From: Spirochaetales bacterium
GTDB taxonomy: Bacteria; Spirochaetota; Spirochaetia; SZUA-6; JAFGRV01
Reading direction: 5' to 3'
Assembly: GCA_016930085.1 (NCBI GenBank)
Contig: JAFGHO010000061.1
Span: forward strand, 45,038 to 109,037
Length of the DNA stretch: 64,000 nucleotides
Shown: piece by piece, positions 17,412-27,251 of the stretch
Position numbering within the stretch: the first letter of the stretch is position 1
How the letters are laid out: each line of letters starts with the position of its first letter
Notes under the pieces: generated by a model
What the model saw: only the letters and a program-made list of their open reading frames with translations
The model's database searches: none
What the model was told of the DNA's origin: nothing
Translations under genes and position numbers: made by a program

Positions 17412-18507
17412 GTTTCTTCTTTTTACCGATTCTTTCTTTTATATACGCCGGTAATTCCCTGAGTGCCGCAATCAGCTCCTGAACCTTTGCTATCCGTAAA
17501 ATACCGTGCGGCGCGAAAAGCATGATGACGATAAGGCTGAGTCCGAAAAAAACCTCATCAAAGGACCCGAATACCCCGCGCAGGGAGAGAAAATTCAAAA
17601 GGATTCCCATGAAAAGGCAGCCCCAGAGGTTATCCATCCCCCCCACGGCGACGATCGCCACATACCTGACGGACTTTATGACGGACGTCTCCGACGGCCC
17701 GATACTCCCGTTGTAGTGGGTGAGAAAAATCCCGCCGACGGAAGCAAACACCGCGCTCAGCACGAATATATACAGTTTGTATTTCGATGAATGTATCCCC
17801 ATGGCATTTGCGGCCTCTTCGCTTCCGTGAATCGCCCTGAGAGCCCGGCCCACCCTCGAATGAACCAGATTGAGCGCGACAATCATGCCGACAATCACCA
17901 GAAACCATGCAACATAGTAATTCGCCACCCGGTGGGCCATTTTTCCGCACACCACAATACCCGGAAGCAGTTGAAAAGGTGGAACCTTCGTGATCCCGTC
18001 CGCTTCGCCCAGAAAACGGGTGCCGATCACGATCGTGTAGATGATCATGCCGAATCCGAGGGTCGCCATGGCCAGGTAATGCCCTTTCAACCGCAGAACG
18101 GGGATGCCGATGAGAAAGGCAATGCCGATGGTAATAACGATGGCGGCGATTATGGCGATCCACGGCGAGAATGAAAGAATTTCCTCACCGTAAAGATCTG
18201 TTCGCCGGAAGAGTATTCCCGCCGACTCAAGAAAACGGACGAATCCCGAATCCGCGAATGATGAAAGATTGATCGTCGTCAGCACCGCCTGCGTATAGCC
18301 GCCGATGGCGAAAAAACCCGCGTGGCCTAAAGAAATTTGTCCGGTATAGCCCATGAGCAGGCAGAGTCCCAGGATGACCAGGCAATAGTATGCGGCCATG
18401 ATAATCTGAGTGAGAAAATACTCCGTCCCGCTTAACGTGAAAACAAGCTGAACGCAAATCACAAAAATCAGCAGAATCCCTATCGGCCTGTATCGTTTCA
18501 TATCCAT
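17392..18507 (-). CDS. livM: Branched-chain/aromatic amino-acid ABC permease LivM
   Basis: A 371-residue inner-membrane permease with about 9-10 hydrophobic helices. Family signatures are LLMGYTGQISLGHAGFFAIG near residue 55 and AAEAMGIHS-like EEAANAMGIHSSKYK before VGGMDNLWG. An inserted hydrophilic stretch near residues 85-110 is slightly longer than in E. coli LivM. It starts one base after livH and overlaps livG, so it is clearly operonic. Confidence 0.95.
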   Translation of the reverse strand: MDMKRYRPIGILLIFVICVQLVFTLSGTEYFLTQIIMAAYYCLVILGLCLLMGYTGQISLGHAGFFAIGGYTQAVLTTINLSSFADSGFVRFLESAGILFRRTDLYGEEILSFSPWIAIIAAIVITIGIAFLIGIPVLRLKGHYLAMATLGFGMIIYTIVIGTRFLGEADGITKVPPFQLLPGIVVCGKMAHRVANYYVAWFLVIVGMIVALNLVHSRVGRALRAIHGSEEAANAMGIHSSKYKLYIFVLSAVFASVGGIFLTHYNGSIGPSETSVIKSVRYVAIVAVGGMDNLWGCLFMGILLNFLSLRGVFGSFDEVFFGLSLIVIMLFAPHGILRIAKVQELIAALRELPAYIKERIGKKKKHERHTA

Positions 18508-18508
18508 G

Positions 18509-19423
18509 TCAGAATTCCTTGAGCGCGCTTTCTTCCTTTTTCGCGAACAAACCGCTCGGCTTGAAAAAGAGAATACCTAAAAGGATGATAATGGCGACGA
18601 CGTCGCGGTAGGCGTTCGGCAGCAGGACGATGCTGAATGATTCGAGCAGGCCAAGAATGAGTCCGGCGCCCACGGCGGCAAAGCTGTTGCCGAGCCCGCC
18701 GAGGATCGCAACGACAAACCCCTTGATCGCCAGCGAAGAACCCATGTTGTATTGCGTCTGCGTAATGGGCGAGGTGACGCAGCCCGCGAGCGCCCCGATT
18801 GCGGCGCTGATCATGAAAGAAATCGTCACCATCATCTTGATATTTATTCCGCACAGCCGGGCGGCGTTACTCGAAGCCGCACATGCCCTCATCGCCCTGC
18901 CCGTGAGCGTCAATCTGAAAAACAGTCCCAGCCCGATCACGATAACGGCGGTGACGCCGAGAACCCAGAGCACCTGCGGTGAAAAATGGGCGCCTAAAAG
19001 TGAAATCGACGAAACCTCGGTTCCGGTAAAATACTTTAGCGCCCTCACCTTTTCATCCCAGACATGAAGAGAGGTTTCGCGAAGCAGGAATGACAGTCCG
19101 ATGGTGATAATGACGAGCCGCAGGACGGTCGGGTTATTGATCCATTTGATAAAAACGATTTCGATAAGCCCGCCGATGAACGTCGTTATTACGACGGCCA
19201 GTATCACAGCGATCGACATTGCGAGGGCGAACGGAAGGACGGGGATAAGCAGCCGGGAGAACGTAATCGCACAAAGCGCGCCGAGAACGACAAACTCTCC
19301 CTGCGCGAAATTAATGATACCGGTTGTGTTATAGATGATATTGAAACCGATCGCAACCACGGCATAAATACTGCCCAGCGTGATTCCCGAGAAACAGTAC
19401 TGAAGAAAAATTTCGAAACTCAT
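18509..19423 (-). CDS. livH: Branched-chain/aromatic amino-acid ABC permease LivH
   Basis: A 304-residue permease with about 8 transmembrane helices. The start SGITLGSIYAVVAIGFNIIY and INFAQGEFVVLGA are hallmark LivH sequences; the EAA-like loop is MRACAASSNAARLCGINIK. It pairs with LivM to form the membrane channel. It is separated from the binding-protein gene upstream by 162 bases containing a terminator-like hairpin. Confidence 0.95.
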   Translation of the reverse strand: MSFEIFLQYCFSGITLGSIYAVVAIGFNIIYNTTGIINFAQGEFVVLGALCAITFSRLLIPVLPFALAMSIAVILAVVITTFIGGLIEIVFIKWINNPTVLRLVIITIGLSFLLRETSLHVWDEKVRALKYFTGTEVSSISLLGAHFSPQVLWVLGVTAVIVIGLGLFFRLTLTGRAMRACAASSNAARLCGINIKMMVTISFMISAAIGALAGCVTSPITQTQYNMGSSLAIKGFVVAILGGLGNSFAAVGAGLILGLLESFSIVLLPNAYRDVVAIIILLGILFFKPSGLFAKKEESALKEF

Positions 19424-19512
19424 ATCACCCTTCGGTTCCTGGTATCCCGCGTTAAAAATGCCGGATGTTCAACGACTCCGGCGGTTTCGATAACCCTGAA
19501 ACGGAAAAAAAA

Positions 19513-19547
19513 GGGAGTACGACCTGCGTACAAGCGTCAGTACTCCC
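19513..19547 (-). terminator. Terminator-like hairpin between livK and livH
   Basis: GGGAGTAC (19513-19520) pairs with GTACTCCC (19540-19547); on the minus strand an eight-T run follows. It lies after the binding-protein stop codon and probably makes the binding protein more abundant than the permease subunits. Confidence 0.75.
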
Positions 19548-19585
19548 CGATTTTTATATGCAATAGCAAAAGAAAAGCACGTTTA

Positions 19586-20749
19586 TTAATTATAAAGGAC
19601 AAACTTGCCGTTTTCCACTGTCAGCATTTCAAACGAATCAAGCGCAAGACCGTTATGATCGGACGGAGAAAGATTGAAAATACCCCCGGTTCCGATAAAT
19701 CCTTTCATGTTTTCGATCGCGGAGCGTATCTTTTCAACATCGTCCGCCCCGGCCTTTTTTATCGCTTCCATCAGGATCATGAACGAATCGTAGGCGTGCC
19801 CGCCGAATGTGCTCGCATCTTCCTTGAATCTGCTTTCATAGTCGTTTTTGTATTTTGTCAGTACGGCCTTCTGCGGATGATCCGACGGGAGAACGTCCGC
19901 GACCAGCAGCCTGCCGCACGGGAATATGATTCCCTCCGCCGCCTCGCCCGCTGCCTTCACGTATTCGATGTTTCCGAACCCGTGACTCTGGAAAAGCGGA
20001 ATATTCATTCCCAGCTGCTTCATGTTTTTGGGTATAATCGATTGCGCCGGGACGATCGACCAGTTGACGACCGCCTCGACGCCTTTGTCTTTTACCTTTG
20101 TCAGCACGGCGGTCAAATCCTTTTCCCCTTTATCATAGACCTCCGTGATCGCTATCTCGATTCCGTGTTCCGGCGCGTATTTTTCGAGTTGCGCCTTGCC
20201 GCCGAGGCCGAAACCGGCGTTACTGACGACGACACCGATCTTCTTGATACCGAGATCGTTCATGGTCTGATATATCTTGATCGCCGCATAACTGTCTTTC
20301 TGCGGTGTTTTGAAAACATAGGAAGCGACCGGTTCGACGATCGTCTCCGCCGCTGCGCAGGAAAGCAGAATGGTCGAGTTCTCCTGGCAAAGGTCCTTGA
20401 TCGCCATACTTTCGCCGCTTGTTGTCGGTCCGATGATCGCCGTGACCTTGTCTTCTTCGATAAGCTGTTTCGCGAACGAAATCGCATTTTCCGGGTTCGC
20501 CTGCGAATCCTTGACGATCAACTCTATTTTCCGCCCGTCGACCCCCCCGGCGTTATTGATCTGCTCGGCGAGCATCGTGAGTGTTTTTTCTTCAGGGGCG
20601 CCGAGAAACGAAGCGGGGCCGGTGACGGCCAGAATGGCGCCTACTTTTATGGGTTGCTTTCTGGTCTGGTCCGCGCAACCGCTCAATAATATCGCGGTTA
20701 AAACGGCCAGTATGACAATACATGCGCACAATGTCCATCTGGATTTCAT
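19586..20749 (-). CDS. livK: Amino-acid ABC transporter substrate-binding lipoprotein (LivK/LivJ-type)
   Basis: 387 residues from ATG 20749, which has a perfect GGAGG site. Lipobox LLSGC; the mature chain starts CADQTRKQPIKVGAI. It is a type I periplasmic-binding fold (Peripla_BP_6): GPASFLGAPEEKTL, AIIGPTTSGESMAIKDL and GGHAYDSFMILMEAI. In this family the TSGES/AT loop contacts the amino-acid alpha-carboxylate. Ligand specificity cannot be read directly, but linkage to iorAB and the aryl-CoA ligases suggests aromatic or branched-chain amino acids. Confidence 0.93.
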   Translation of the reverse strand: MKSRWTLCACIVILAVLTAILLSGCADQTRKQPIKVGAILAVTGPASFLGAPEEKTLTMLAEQINNAGGVDGRKIELIVKDSQANPENAISFAKQLIEEDKVTAIIGPTTSGESMAIKDLCQENSTILLSCAAAETIVEPVASYVFKTPQKDSYAAIKIYQTMNDLGIKKIGVVVSNAGFGLGGKAQLEKYAPEHGIEIAITEVYDKGEKDLTAVLTKVKDKGVEAVVNWSIVPAQSIIPKNMKQLGMNIPLFQSHGFGNIEYVKAAGEAAEGIIFPCGRLLVADVLPSDHPQKAVLTKYKNDYESRFKEDASTFGGHAYDSFMILMEAIKKAGADDVEKIRSAIENMKGFIGTGGIFNLSPSDHNGLALDSFEMLTVENGKFVLYN

Positions 20750-20830
20750 ACCTTTTCCTCCTTTTTTATTACCTGTAAGCAGAATAATCCTTCTATTGAT
20801 AGTATACTTGGACGTCTTTGTCAAGGTTTT

Positions 20831-21262
20831 TTACAGACTCTGAAGCACATCGCGGGTGACAAGGCCGATATTGTTCCCGCGAAGTACATCGACGGCCTTC
20901 CTGTTCTCATCGATTTTGAATACGACGACCGCGTTGTCCACTTTTTTCTCGACAAAAGCGTACATATATTCGATATTGATATCATTCGCGTTTAAAAGCT
21001 GGAGTATTTTGTTCAACCCGCCGGGTTTGTCCTCCACCTCGCAGGCGATCACATCGGTCTCCTGCGCGACAAAATTATGTTTCTTGAGTACGCCCAGGGC
21101 TTTATCCGGATCCGTGACGATCATCCTGAGGACGCCGAAATCGGTGGTATCGGCAAGAAACAGCGCCCGTATATTGATACCGTTCTCCGAAAGCGTTTCG
21201 GTCACATCGGCGAGTCTTCCTTTCTTGTTTTCCAAAAATACCGATATCTGCTTAATGTCCAT
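20831..21262 (-). CDS. Tandem ACT-domain protein, copy 1
   Basis: 143 residues made of two ACT domains: one starts IKQISVFLENKKGRLADVT, the second ACEVEDKPGGLNKILQLL. ACT domains bind amino acids and regulate enzymes. Stand-alone tandem ACT proteins are regularly found beside phenylacetate-CoA ligase and iorAB in anaerobes, so this is probably an amino-acid-sensing regulator of that pathway. It is about 46% similar by eye to the copy at 24987, and each copy lies directly after a ligase gene. Confidence 0.88.
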   Translation of the reverse strand: MDIKQISVFLENKKGRLADVTETLSENGINIRALFLADTTDFGVLRMIVTDPDKALGVLKKHNFVAQETDVIACEVEDKPGGLNKILQLLNANDINIEYMYAFVEKKVDNAVVVFKIDENRKAVDVLRGNNIGLVTRDVLQSL

Positions 21263-21354
21263 CGTATTTACCTCCTGTCAAAATAATGTTGTCCCTCGCT
21301 CCCGAATTCTTATTCGGGGGGACAAAAGAGATTGCCATAAGATGGGGCGGCTGT

Positions 21355-22656
21355 TTATAATTGCCTCCTGTCGATCACCCGCTTCGCCTTGCCCATGGAC
21401 CGTTCGATGCTGTTTGATTCCACGAGTTTTACTTTCGCGTGAATATTCAAAGCGGAATAAAGCTCTTCTTCAATGGCCTTCTCCGCCTTTTCGAGGTTCT
21501 TTATTTCATCCGAGAAAATCCGTTCGTTCATTTCGACCCGGACCTCGATACTGTCGAGTTTTCCCTTTTCCCGGTCGACGACAATCTGGTAGTGGGGCTC
21601 CACCCCCTCGATCTTCACGAGTACTTCCTCGATCTGCGACGGGAAAACGTTCACCCCGCGGATGATAAGCATATCGTCCGTGCGGCCGAGCGACCGGTGC
21701 ATTCTGACCGCGGTCCGTCCGCATGCGCACTGTTCCCGTATGAGGTAGGTGATGTCCCGCGTCCTGAAGCGGATGACCGGCGTTCCTTCCTTGGTGAGGG
21801 TGGTGATGACAAGCTCACCTTTTTCCCCGTCGGGAAGGGCCTCACCCGTCACCGGATTGATGATTTCGGGATAAAAGACATCCTCGCAGATATGGAGTCC
21901 GTCCTTGTATTCGCACTCGGAAGAGACGCCGGGTCCGATAATTTCCGTCAGGCCGTAAATATCGAGTGCGGTGATACTCAGTTTCTCTTCGATATCCTTC
22001 CTCATCGCGTCACTCCATGGTTCGGCGCCGAGAAGCCCCACGCGGAGTGGCAGTTTTTTAAAGTCGATTCCCCGTTTCCTTCCCTCTTCCGCGAGGTAAA
22101 GCGAATACGACGGGGTACTCGTGTAAACGGTCGACTTGAAATCCACCATGACATCGAGTTGTCTCGCCGTATTCCCTCCGGAAATGGGAATGATATTGGC
22201 CCCGATCTTCCGGGCGCCGTAATGGACGCCGAGGCCGCCGGTGAAAAGCCCGTAGCCGTAGGCGTTCTGGACCGTATCTTTTTTCGTCGTGTCCCCCATG
22301 GCGAGCGTCCGCGCCATTACCTCTTTCCACAACTCGATATCGGCCGCCGTATACGCGTCGACCACCGGTTTACCCGTCGTTCCCGAGGACGTGTGCACTT
22401 CGACGAGGTCTTCTTCGGGCACCGCCAAAAGGCCGTAGGGATACACGTCCCGCATATCGGGCTTTGTCGTGAACGGCAGCTTGACGATATCATCGATGCT
22501 ATTGATATCCGCGGGCCTCACACCCGCCTCATCCATCTTTTTTCTGTAAAAGGGCACTTTTTCATAAACCCTGGCAACAAGTTCCTGAAGCCGCCTGCCC
22601 TGAATCCCGGCAAGCTTTGTGCGCTCCATGGTTTCAAATTCCTGATTCCAGATCAT
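21355..22656 (-). CDS. paaK: Phenylacetate-CoA ligase family enzyme, copy 2
   Basis: 433 residues. AMP-binding motif [10 protein letters not shown], adenylate motif [22 protein letters not shown], zinc-like [11 protein letters not shown], and the catalytic C-terminal lysine in [10 protein letters not shown]. Its start overlaps the iorB stop by 4 bases (ATGA), tying it translationally to IorAB. This fits a pathway in which IorAB makes arylacetyl-CoA and the ligase interconverts arylacetate and arylacetyl-CoA. Confidence 0.93.
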   Translation of the reverse strand: MIWNQEFETMERTKLAGIQGRRLQELVARVYEKVPFYRKKMDEAGVRPADINSIDDIVKLPFTTKPDMRDVYPYGLLAVPEEDLVEVHTSSGTTGKPVVDAYTAADIELWKEVMARTLAMGDTTKKDTVQNAYGYGLFTGGLGVHYGARKIGANIIPISGGNTARQLDVMVDFKSTVYTSTPSYSLYLAEEGRKRGIDFKKLPLRVGLLGAEPWSDAMRKDIEEKLSITALDIYGLTEIIGPGVSSECEYKDGLHICEDVFYPEIINPVTGEALPDGEKGELVITTLTKEGTPVIRFRTRDITYLIREQCACGRTAVRMHRSLGRTDDMLIIRGVNVFPSQIEEVLVKIEGVEPHYQIVVDREKGKLDSIEVRVEMNERIFSDEIKNLEKAEKAIEEELYSALNIHAKVKLVESNSIERSMGKAKRVIDRRQL

Positions 22657-23234
22657 TCAAACGCCTCCCTGTATAATTTTTTTCCCGTATGAAAAGCGTT
22701 CCAGTTTCCTTCAAAGGTATCTTCGGGTACCTTTTCCCGGATCGCCTTTTCCCAGCAGTCTTCATTAAAATCGACAAATCCCGAAAGCAACCCGATGAGG
22801 GCGACATTGAGGAATTTCGCGTTACCGATTTCCTTTCTCAGCGGCTCCGGATCGATGAAACACGCCTTCGGGCTTGCCCGTTTGATCTCCTCTTCGATAC
22901 CGGCAGGGTATTCTTCCACCATCGCCGGATTAATGCGGGTTTTCATACAGATAATGATACTCTTTTCATTCGCGTAGCCAATCCACCTGAGTGTTTCCAT
23001 TTCTTCGAGCGAAAAGAGGATATCCGCTTCTCCCGCTGCGATCAGGGGTGAATGGACCTTCTCCCCTATCCTGATATGGCTGAACACGGAACCGCCGCGC
23101 TGGCTCATCCCGTGTATTTCGCTTTTTTTGACGTCCCTTCCCCCGTACATGGCGGTAAGGGAAACGATATCCGAAGCCATGATGATCCCCTGGCCGCCGA
23201 CACCGACCATCAGAATATTGAAGATGTTGCCCAT
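22653..23234 (-). CDS. iorB: Indolepyruvate:ferredoxin oxidoreductase beta subunit
   Basis: A 193-residue gamma/beta-type subunit of the 2-oxoacid:ferredoxin oxidoreductase family. Motifs: [18 protein letters not shown] at the N-terminus and [19 protein letters not shown], the standard PFOR gamma-domain signature. With IorA it converts arylpyruvates (from Trp, Phe, Tyr) plus CoA to arylacetyl-CoA, CO2 and reduced ferredoxin. Four bases separate it from iorA. Confidence 0.95.
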   Translation of the reverse strand: MGNIFNILMVGVGGQGIIMASDIVSLTAMYGGRDVKKSEIHGMSQRGGSVFSHIRIGEKVHSPLIAAGEADILFSLEEMETLRWIGYANEKSIIICMKTRINPAMVEEYPAGIEEEIKRASPKACFIDPEPLRKEIGNAKFLNVALIGLLSGFVDFNEDCWEKAIREKVPEDTFEGNWNAFHTGKKLYREAFE

Positions 23235-23238
23235 GGCA

Positions 23239-24843
23239 TCACCCCGCCTTCCTTCTTCTTTTTTTCAGGATTATGCATAATCCCTGAACAACAAGGAGCG
23301 ACAACCTTTTACTTTCAAGCAGCGAAGTCAGGGCCTCTTCGATCTCTTTCGGCCGGTACGCATCGACGATCCGCACATTTTCCTCGTTCATGCCGAACGC
23401 CAGAGCGAGTTTTATATAATCGAGCCTCACTGTTTCCTCACCGTTTATCCGCTGCCCGGAAAGGGGGTTGGGCTGCATGCCGGTCATGGCCGTGGTCGAG
23501 TTGTCGAGTACGACGATGAGGGAGCGGCGGCCGTTATAAGCGGCATTGAGCAGTCCCGTGATGCCCGAATGCGCGAAGGTCGAATCACCGATCACCGCGA
23601 CCACGCCCGTTCCTTCGGGTTTTCCGCCCGCGATCTCTATCCCCTGGGCATGGCCGATACTCCCGCCCATTTCCACACAGGTATCCATAGCGTTATACGG
23701 AGGGAGAACCCCGAGGGTGTAACAGCCGATATCGCCGGTGACGATAAGGCCGAGTTTTCGGGCGATCTTGAAGAATTCCCGGTGTGGACAACCCGGGCAG
23801 AGGGACGGCGGCCGCGGCGGAAGGGATATCCTGTTCTCGAGTCCCTTTTTTGCCGTCTTGACCGTTAATGCCGCTTCTCCCTGAAACGGTTTGCGTACCA
23901 GATCCGGAGTAAGCTCTCCGGTGACAGGGTAATATTTCTTGCCTTCGACCTGAAGCCCCATCGCCCTGATGCGAAGTTCGATAAAGGGATCGAGTTCCTC
24001 GACGACGGACACCTTTTTGACGCGACCGAAAAACTCCCTGATCATTTCCCCGGGAAGCGGATTGACGCACCCGAGTTTGAGGACCGACGCATCAGGGAAA
24101 ACTTCCCTGACATAGGTATCGACGATACCCGAGGTAATGAAGCCGATATTCGAATCGGCAATCTCCATTTTATTGATGGAAAATCCGTTCACGTCCTTTT
24201 CGAGCCGCTTCATCCGTTCTTCCACAACCACATGGCGGGCCCGCGCGTGACCGGGAATCATGACATACTTTTTAAGGTTACGCCTGAACCCCTCGATCTC
24301 CCTCTCCCGTGAAGGGCTTTCTTCGATTTCCACTACCCCGAGGGAATGGGAAAGCCGCGTTACGGTGCGAAGGATGACCGGCGTATCGTATGTTTCACTC
24401 AGATTATAAGCGAAGACGGTAAAATCCTTCGCCTCCTGGCAATCCGACGGTTCGAGCATGGGCACTTTCGCCGCATAGGCGTAGTGTCTGTTGTCCTGCT
24501 CGTTCTGGGATGAATGCATAGCCGGATCATCCGCGTTGGCCAATACGAGCCCGCCCTTTATTCCCGTATATGAGGCGGTAAAAAGCGGATCCGCCGCGAC
24601 ATTCAATCCCACATGTTTCATGGTTAAAAGACATCGGGCACCGGATAAGGCCGCGCCCATGGCGACCTCAAAGGCGACCTTTTCATTGACCGACCATTCA
24701 GTATAAATGCCGGGATATGTCGTGAGACTTTCGAGGATTTCCGTTGAAGGGGTGCCTGGATACCCGGTACCGACGGTTACACCCGCCTCGAATGCCCCCC
24801 GCGCGATGGCCTCGTTACCGGATAAAAGCTTTTTTTCCGCCAC
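23239..24843 (-). CDS. iorA: Indolepyruvate:ferredoxin oxidoreductase alpha subunit lacking the ferredoxin domain
   Basis: 534 residues from a GTG at 24843 with AAAGGG upstream; an ATG 26 codons earlier is possible but unsupported. N-terminal pyrimidine domain: LSGNEAIARGAFEAGV and GYPGTPSTEILE. The TPP/Mg site is GDIGCYTLGVLPP and GDSTFAHSGITGLLNAAYN, with CPGCPHREF before it. The chain stops at VVQGLCIILKKRRRKAG, where most IorA proteins continue into a C-terminal 2[4Fe-4S] ferredoxin domain. That domain is absent and no room for it exists before iorB. Electron transfer must use a separate ferredoxin, or a frameshift has removed the domain. Confidence 0.92.
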   Translation of the reverse strand: MAEKKLLSGNEAIARGAFEAGVTVGTGYPGTPSTEILESLTTYPGIYTEWSVNEKVAFEVAMGAALSGARCLLTMKHVGLNVAADPLFTASYTGIKGGLVLANADDPAMHSSQNEQDNRHYAYAAKVPMLEPSDCQEAKDFTVFAYNLSETYDTPVILRTVTRLSHSLGVVEIEESPSREREIEGFRRNLKKYVMIPGHARARHVVVEERMKRLEKDVNGFSINKMEIADSNIGFITSGIVDTYVREVFPDASVLKLGCVNPLPGEMIREFFGRVKKVSVVEELDPFIELRIRAMGLQVEGKKYYPVTGELTPDLVRKPFQGEAALTVKTAKKGLENRISLPPRPPSLCPGCPHREFFKIARKLGLIVTGDIGCYTLGVLPPYNAMDTCVEMGGSIGHAQGIEIAGGKPEGTGVVAVIGDSTFAHSGITGLLNAAYNGRRSLIVVLDNSTTAMTGMQPNPLSGQRINGEETVRLDYIKLALAFGMNEENVRIVDAYRPKEIEEALTSLLESKRLSLLVVQGLCIILKKRRRKAG

Positions 24844-24986
24844 AAGGATATGCCCTTTCTCATTCCAAATTAATATTGCCCGGATAATGCCCGTTGCGCT
24901 GTATAAAATGAAAGCCCGCACGGCAATACAGGCCTCTATAATAGAAGAAAAATAGGGGAAAAGTCAAGGGCGGATGAAGGGTGTTG

Positions 24987-25415
24987 TTACAGAATATGCA
25001 TATCCTCGTTTGAAACGAGTCTGATGTGATGATCCGCGAGTACCTTCTCCGCTTCCCGGGACTCATCCGTTTCCAGGACAATCGCGGCGCGCCGTCCGCC
25101 AGCGAGAACGAAACCGTAACAGTCTTCGACATTGATGTTCGCGTTCGAAAGGATTAAAAGGACTTGATGAAGGCTGCCCGGTTTATCATCGACTATGACA
25201 ATCACGACATTCCTTTTATGCACCGTATAATTGTTCTGCTTCAACACCTCGTACGCCTTACCGATATCATCCGGCAGCAGCTTGACGATGCCGAACTCCC
25301 CGCTGCTTGAGATCGCGATTCCCAGAAGGTTGATGTGATTGTCCGCGATCACCTTTGTAATCGCCATGATTTTTCCGGGTTTGTTTTCGACAAAAACAGA
25401 AATATGTTCGGCCAT
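24987..25415 (-). CDS. Tandem ACT-domain protein, copy 2
   Basis: 142 residues, two ACT domains (AEHISVFVENKPGKIMAIT and VIVDDKPGSLHQVLLIL). It is a paralogue of the protein at 20831-21262. The start shares bases with the stop region of ligase copy 3 (position 25415), indicating coupling. It probably senses an amino acid and tunes the adjacent ligase or IorAB. Confidence 0.88.
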   Translation of the reverse strand: MAEHISVFVENKPGKIMAITKVIADNHINLLGIAISSSGEFGIVKLLPDDIGKAYEVLKQNNYTVHKRNVVIVIVDDKPGSLHQVLLILSNANINVEDCYGFVLAGGRRAAIVLETDESREAEKVLADHHIRLVSNEDMHIL

Positions 25416-26722
25416 TATCCTCCTCCTTGCTCCATTTCCCTCAAATCATACACCCGTTTGGCCTTACCTTCATGAATCGGAAGGCTCGATGCCTCGACCA
25501 GTTTGACGACCGGCGTGACGAGCAGCTCCGCTTTCAACTCCTCTTCGATCTTTTTTTCAAGATGCGCCAGTTCGGCGAGTGTTCCGTTGAAATAATTCTC
25601 GTTAATCTCCACCTTGACGGTGATTTTATCCATATAGTTCTTTTTATGCACCTCGATGATGTAATTATTTCCCGCCTCCGGTATGCCCATGATCACCTTT
25701 TCGATCTGCATGGGGAAAAGGTTCACCCCATTGATAATCAGCATATCGTCGCTGCGTCCCTTGATCCGTTCGATCCGGCGGTGAGTTCTCCCGCATTTGC
25801 ACTCACCGGGTATGATCCTTGTCAGATCCCTCGTTCTGTAGCGAAGCAGGGGCTGGGCCTTCCTTTTGAGTGTCGTCAACACGAGTTCTCCCTCCTCGCC
25901 GTCGGGAAGGACGTTTCCCGTGACCGGATCGATGACTTCCATGTAAAACTCGTCTTCCCAGAGGTGGAGTCCATCCTTGCATACGCATTCGAATGCGACA
26001 CCCGGTCCGCACATTTCGGAAAGCCCGTAGGAATTATAGGCGTCGACCCCAAGAAGTTCCTCGATTTTTTTCCTGATCGCTTCCGTATGCGGTTCCGCGC
26101 CGATAAAAGCGATCCGCAGGCAGGTGTCCTTTCGGGGATCGATTCCCGACTCCTCCATCACGTTATGGAGCCGTAATGCGTAGCTGGGAAGGATATGGAC
26201 GACCGTTGTTTTGAACTGCTGCATGAACCACAACTGCCGCTTGCTGTTTCCCGGTCCTATCGGAATCACGAGCATACCGAGTTTTTCCGCTCCATAGTGA
26301 AGCCCGAGTCCCCCGGTAAACAGCCCGTAGCCCATCATATTCTGAAACACATCCGTATTTCTGGCCCCGGTCATATAAATACTCCGTGCCATAAGTGAGG
26401 CCCACGCTTCGATGTCCTCCGAGGTATGAAACACGACCGTCGGATTTCCCGTTGTTCCTGACGATGAATGAAGCCGTACCGTTTCCTCAAGATCGACGGC
26501 AAGAAAACCGTAGGGGAAATGGTTCCGGAGATCCTGTTTTGACGTAAAGGGGATATCGGCAATCAAATCCAGGGGGAGCGTGCCGCCGATATCATTTTCG
26601 CTGAACAGCCGTTTATAATAAGGCGAACGTGAAGCATTCGCCATTGTCGAAGCGAATCGGTCTTTCTGGAGTTTTTTAAGATGATCCCGGTCTATGCATT
26701 CCAGGTCCTTTTGCCAGTACAT
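25415..26722 (-). CDS. paaK: Phenylacetate-CoA ligase family enzyme, copy 3
   Basis: 435 residues. HSSSGTTGNP, SYGLSEMCGPGVAFEC, RYRTRD, CKCGRTHRRIERI and a C-terminal HEGKAKRVYDLRE with the catalytic lysine. It is the first gene of the 12-kb minus-strand cluster. Compared with copies 1 and 2 the adenylate motif has LSEMCG rather than LTEIIG, so the acyl pocket may differ. Confidence 0.93.
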   Translation of the reverse strand: MYWQKDLECIDRDHLKKLQKDRFASTMANASRSPYYKRLFSENDIGGTLPLDLIADIPFTSKQDLRNHFPYGFLAVDLEETVRLHSSSGTTGNPTVVFHTSEDIEAWASLMARSIYMTGARNTDVFQNMMGYGLFTGGLGLHYGAEKLGMLVIPIGPGNSKRQLWFMQQFKTTVVHILPSYALRLHNVMEESGIDPRKDTCLRIAFIGAEPHTEAIRKKIEELLGVDAYNSYGLSEMCGPGVAFECVCKDGLHLWEDEFYMEVIDPVTGNVLPDGEEGELVLTTLKRKAQPLLRYRTRDLTRIIPGECKCGRTHRRIERIKGRSDDMLIINGVNLFPMQIEKVIMGIPEAGNNYIIEVHKKNYMDKITVKVEINENYFNGTLAELAHLEKKIEEELKAELLVTPVVKLVEASSLPIHEGKAKRVYDLREMEQGGG

Positions 26723-26792
26723 AGGCGCCTCTCCTTTTCCGCTACAAGTATACCCGTATCGAAGCCGTTCCGCAAGGAGATTGATGCTGTTT

Positions 26793-27251
26793 TCAGATGA
26801 TGTCCGGCTGAAGAATCCATTCCAGGGACCAGTGTCCGTCTTCCCGTCTCATACAGACAATACCCGCATTCCTGAACGAAATGATATGTTCATTCTCGTT
26901 CCCGCAGAGAAGAAGCGACGATAATCTGTCGAGATAGGGGAGATGGCCGACAAGAACAATATTACCGCCCTTGTTGTCGATCTCCGTTTTCATCGGGAGA
27001 ACCGGCTGGAGCGGCTCCAGCCCTTCCTTTTCCGAAATCCGTTCGCCTATTCCGAGTGCGTGCGCGAGGATTTCCGCCGTCTCCTTCGCCCTCAGTTTGG
27101 TACTATGAATGATCTCACCGATGTCCGACGGCAGATTCGCGAAGTGGTGGGATGTTTTTTCGATCGCCTTTCTTCCTTCGTAAGTCAATCCCCGCTGGGG
27201 ATCTTCTTCTTTACCCTTTGCCTGCGCGTGCTGAACGAGATAAAGATACAT
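26793..27251 (-). CDS. sixA: SixA-like phosphohistidine phosphatase
   Basis: A 152-residue histidine-phosphatase-fold protein. N-terminus MYLYLVQHAQAKG corresponds to the usual RHG(E/A) motif, with Gln in place of the first Arg but the catalytic His kept. The second conserved parts are STKLRAKETAEIL and VGHLPYLDRL (second catalytic His). SixA removes phosphate from HPt histidines. A Gln-His variant is common in small SixA-like proteins, so activity is plausible. It is located upstream of, and in line with, the ligase cluster (70-base gap). Confidence 0.85.
   Translation of the reverse strand: MYLYLVQHAQAKGKEEDPQRGLTYEGRKAIEKTSHHFANLPSDIGEIIHSTKLRAKETAEILAHALGIGERISEKEGLEPLQPVLPMKTEIDNKGGNIVLVGHLPYLDRLSSLLLCGNENEHIISFRNAGIVCMRREDGHWSLEWILQPDII

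Noticed and set aside
19655..20689. Long plus-strand frame opposite livK
   Set aside because: It is antisense to a clear binding-protein gene, is Arg/Asp-rich and has no recognisable domain.
21439..22692. Long plus-strand frame opposite the second ligase
   Set aside because: Shadow of a well-supported ligase; composition is typical of an antisense frame.
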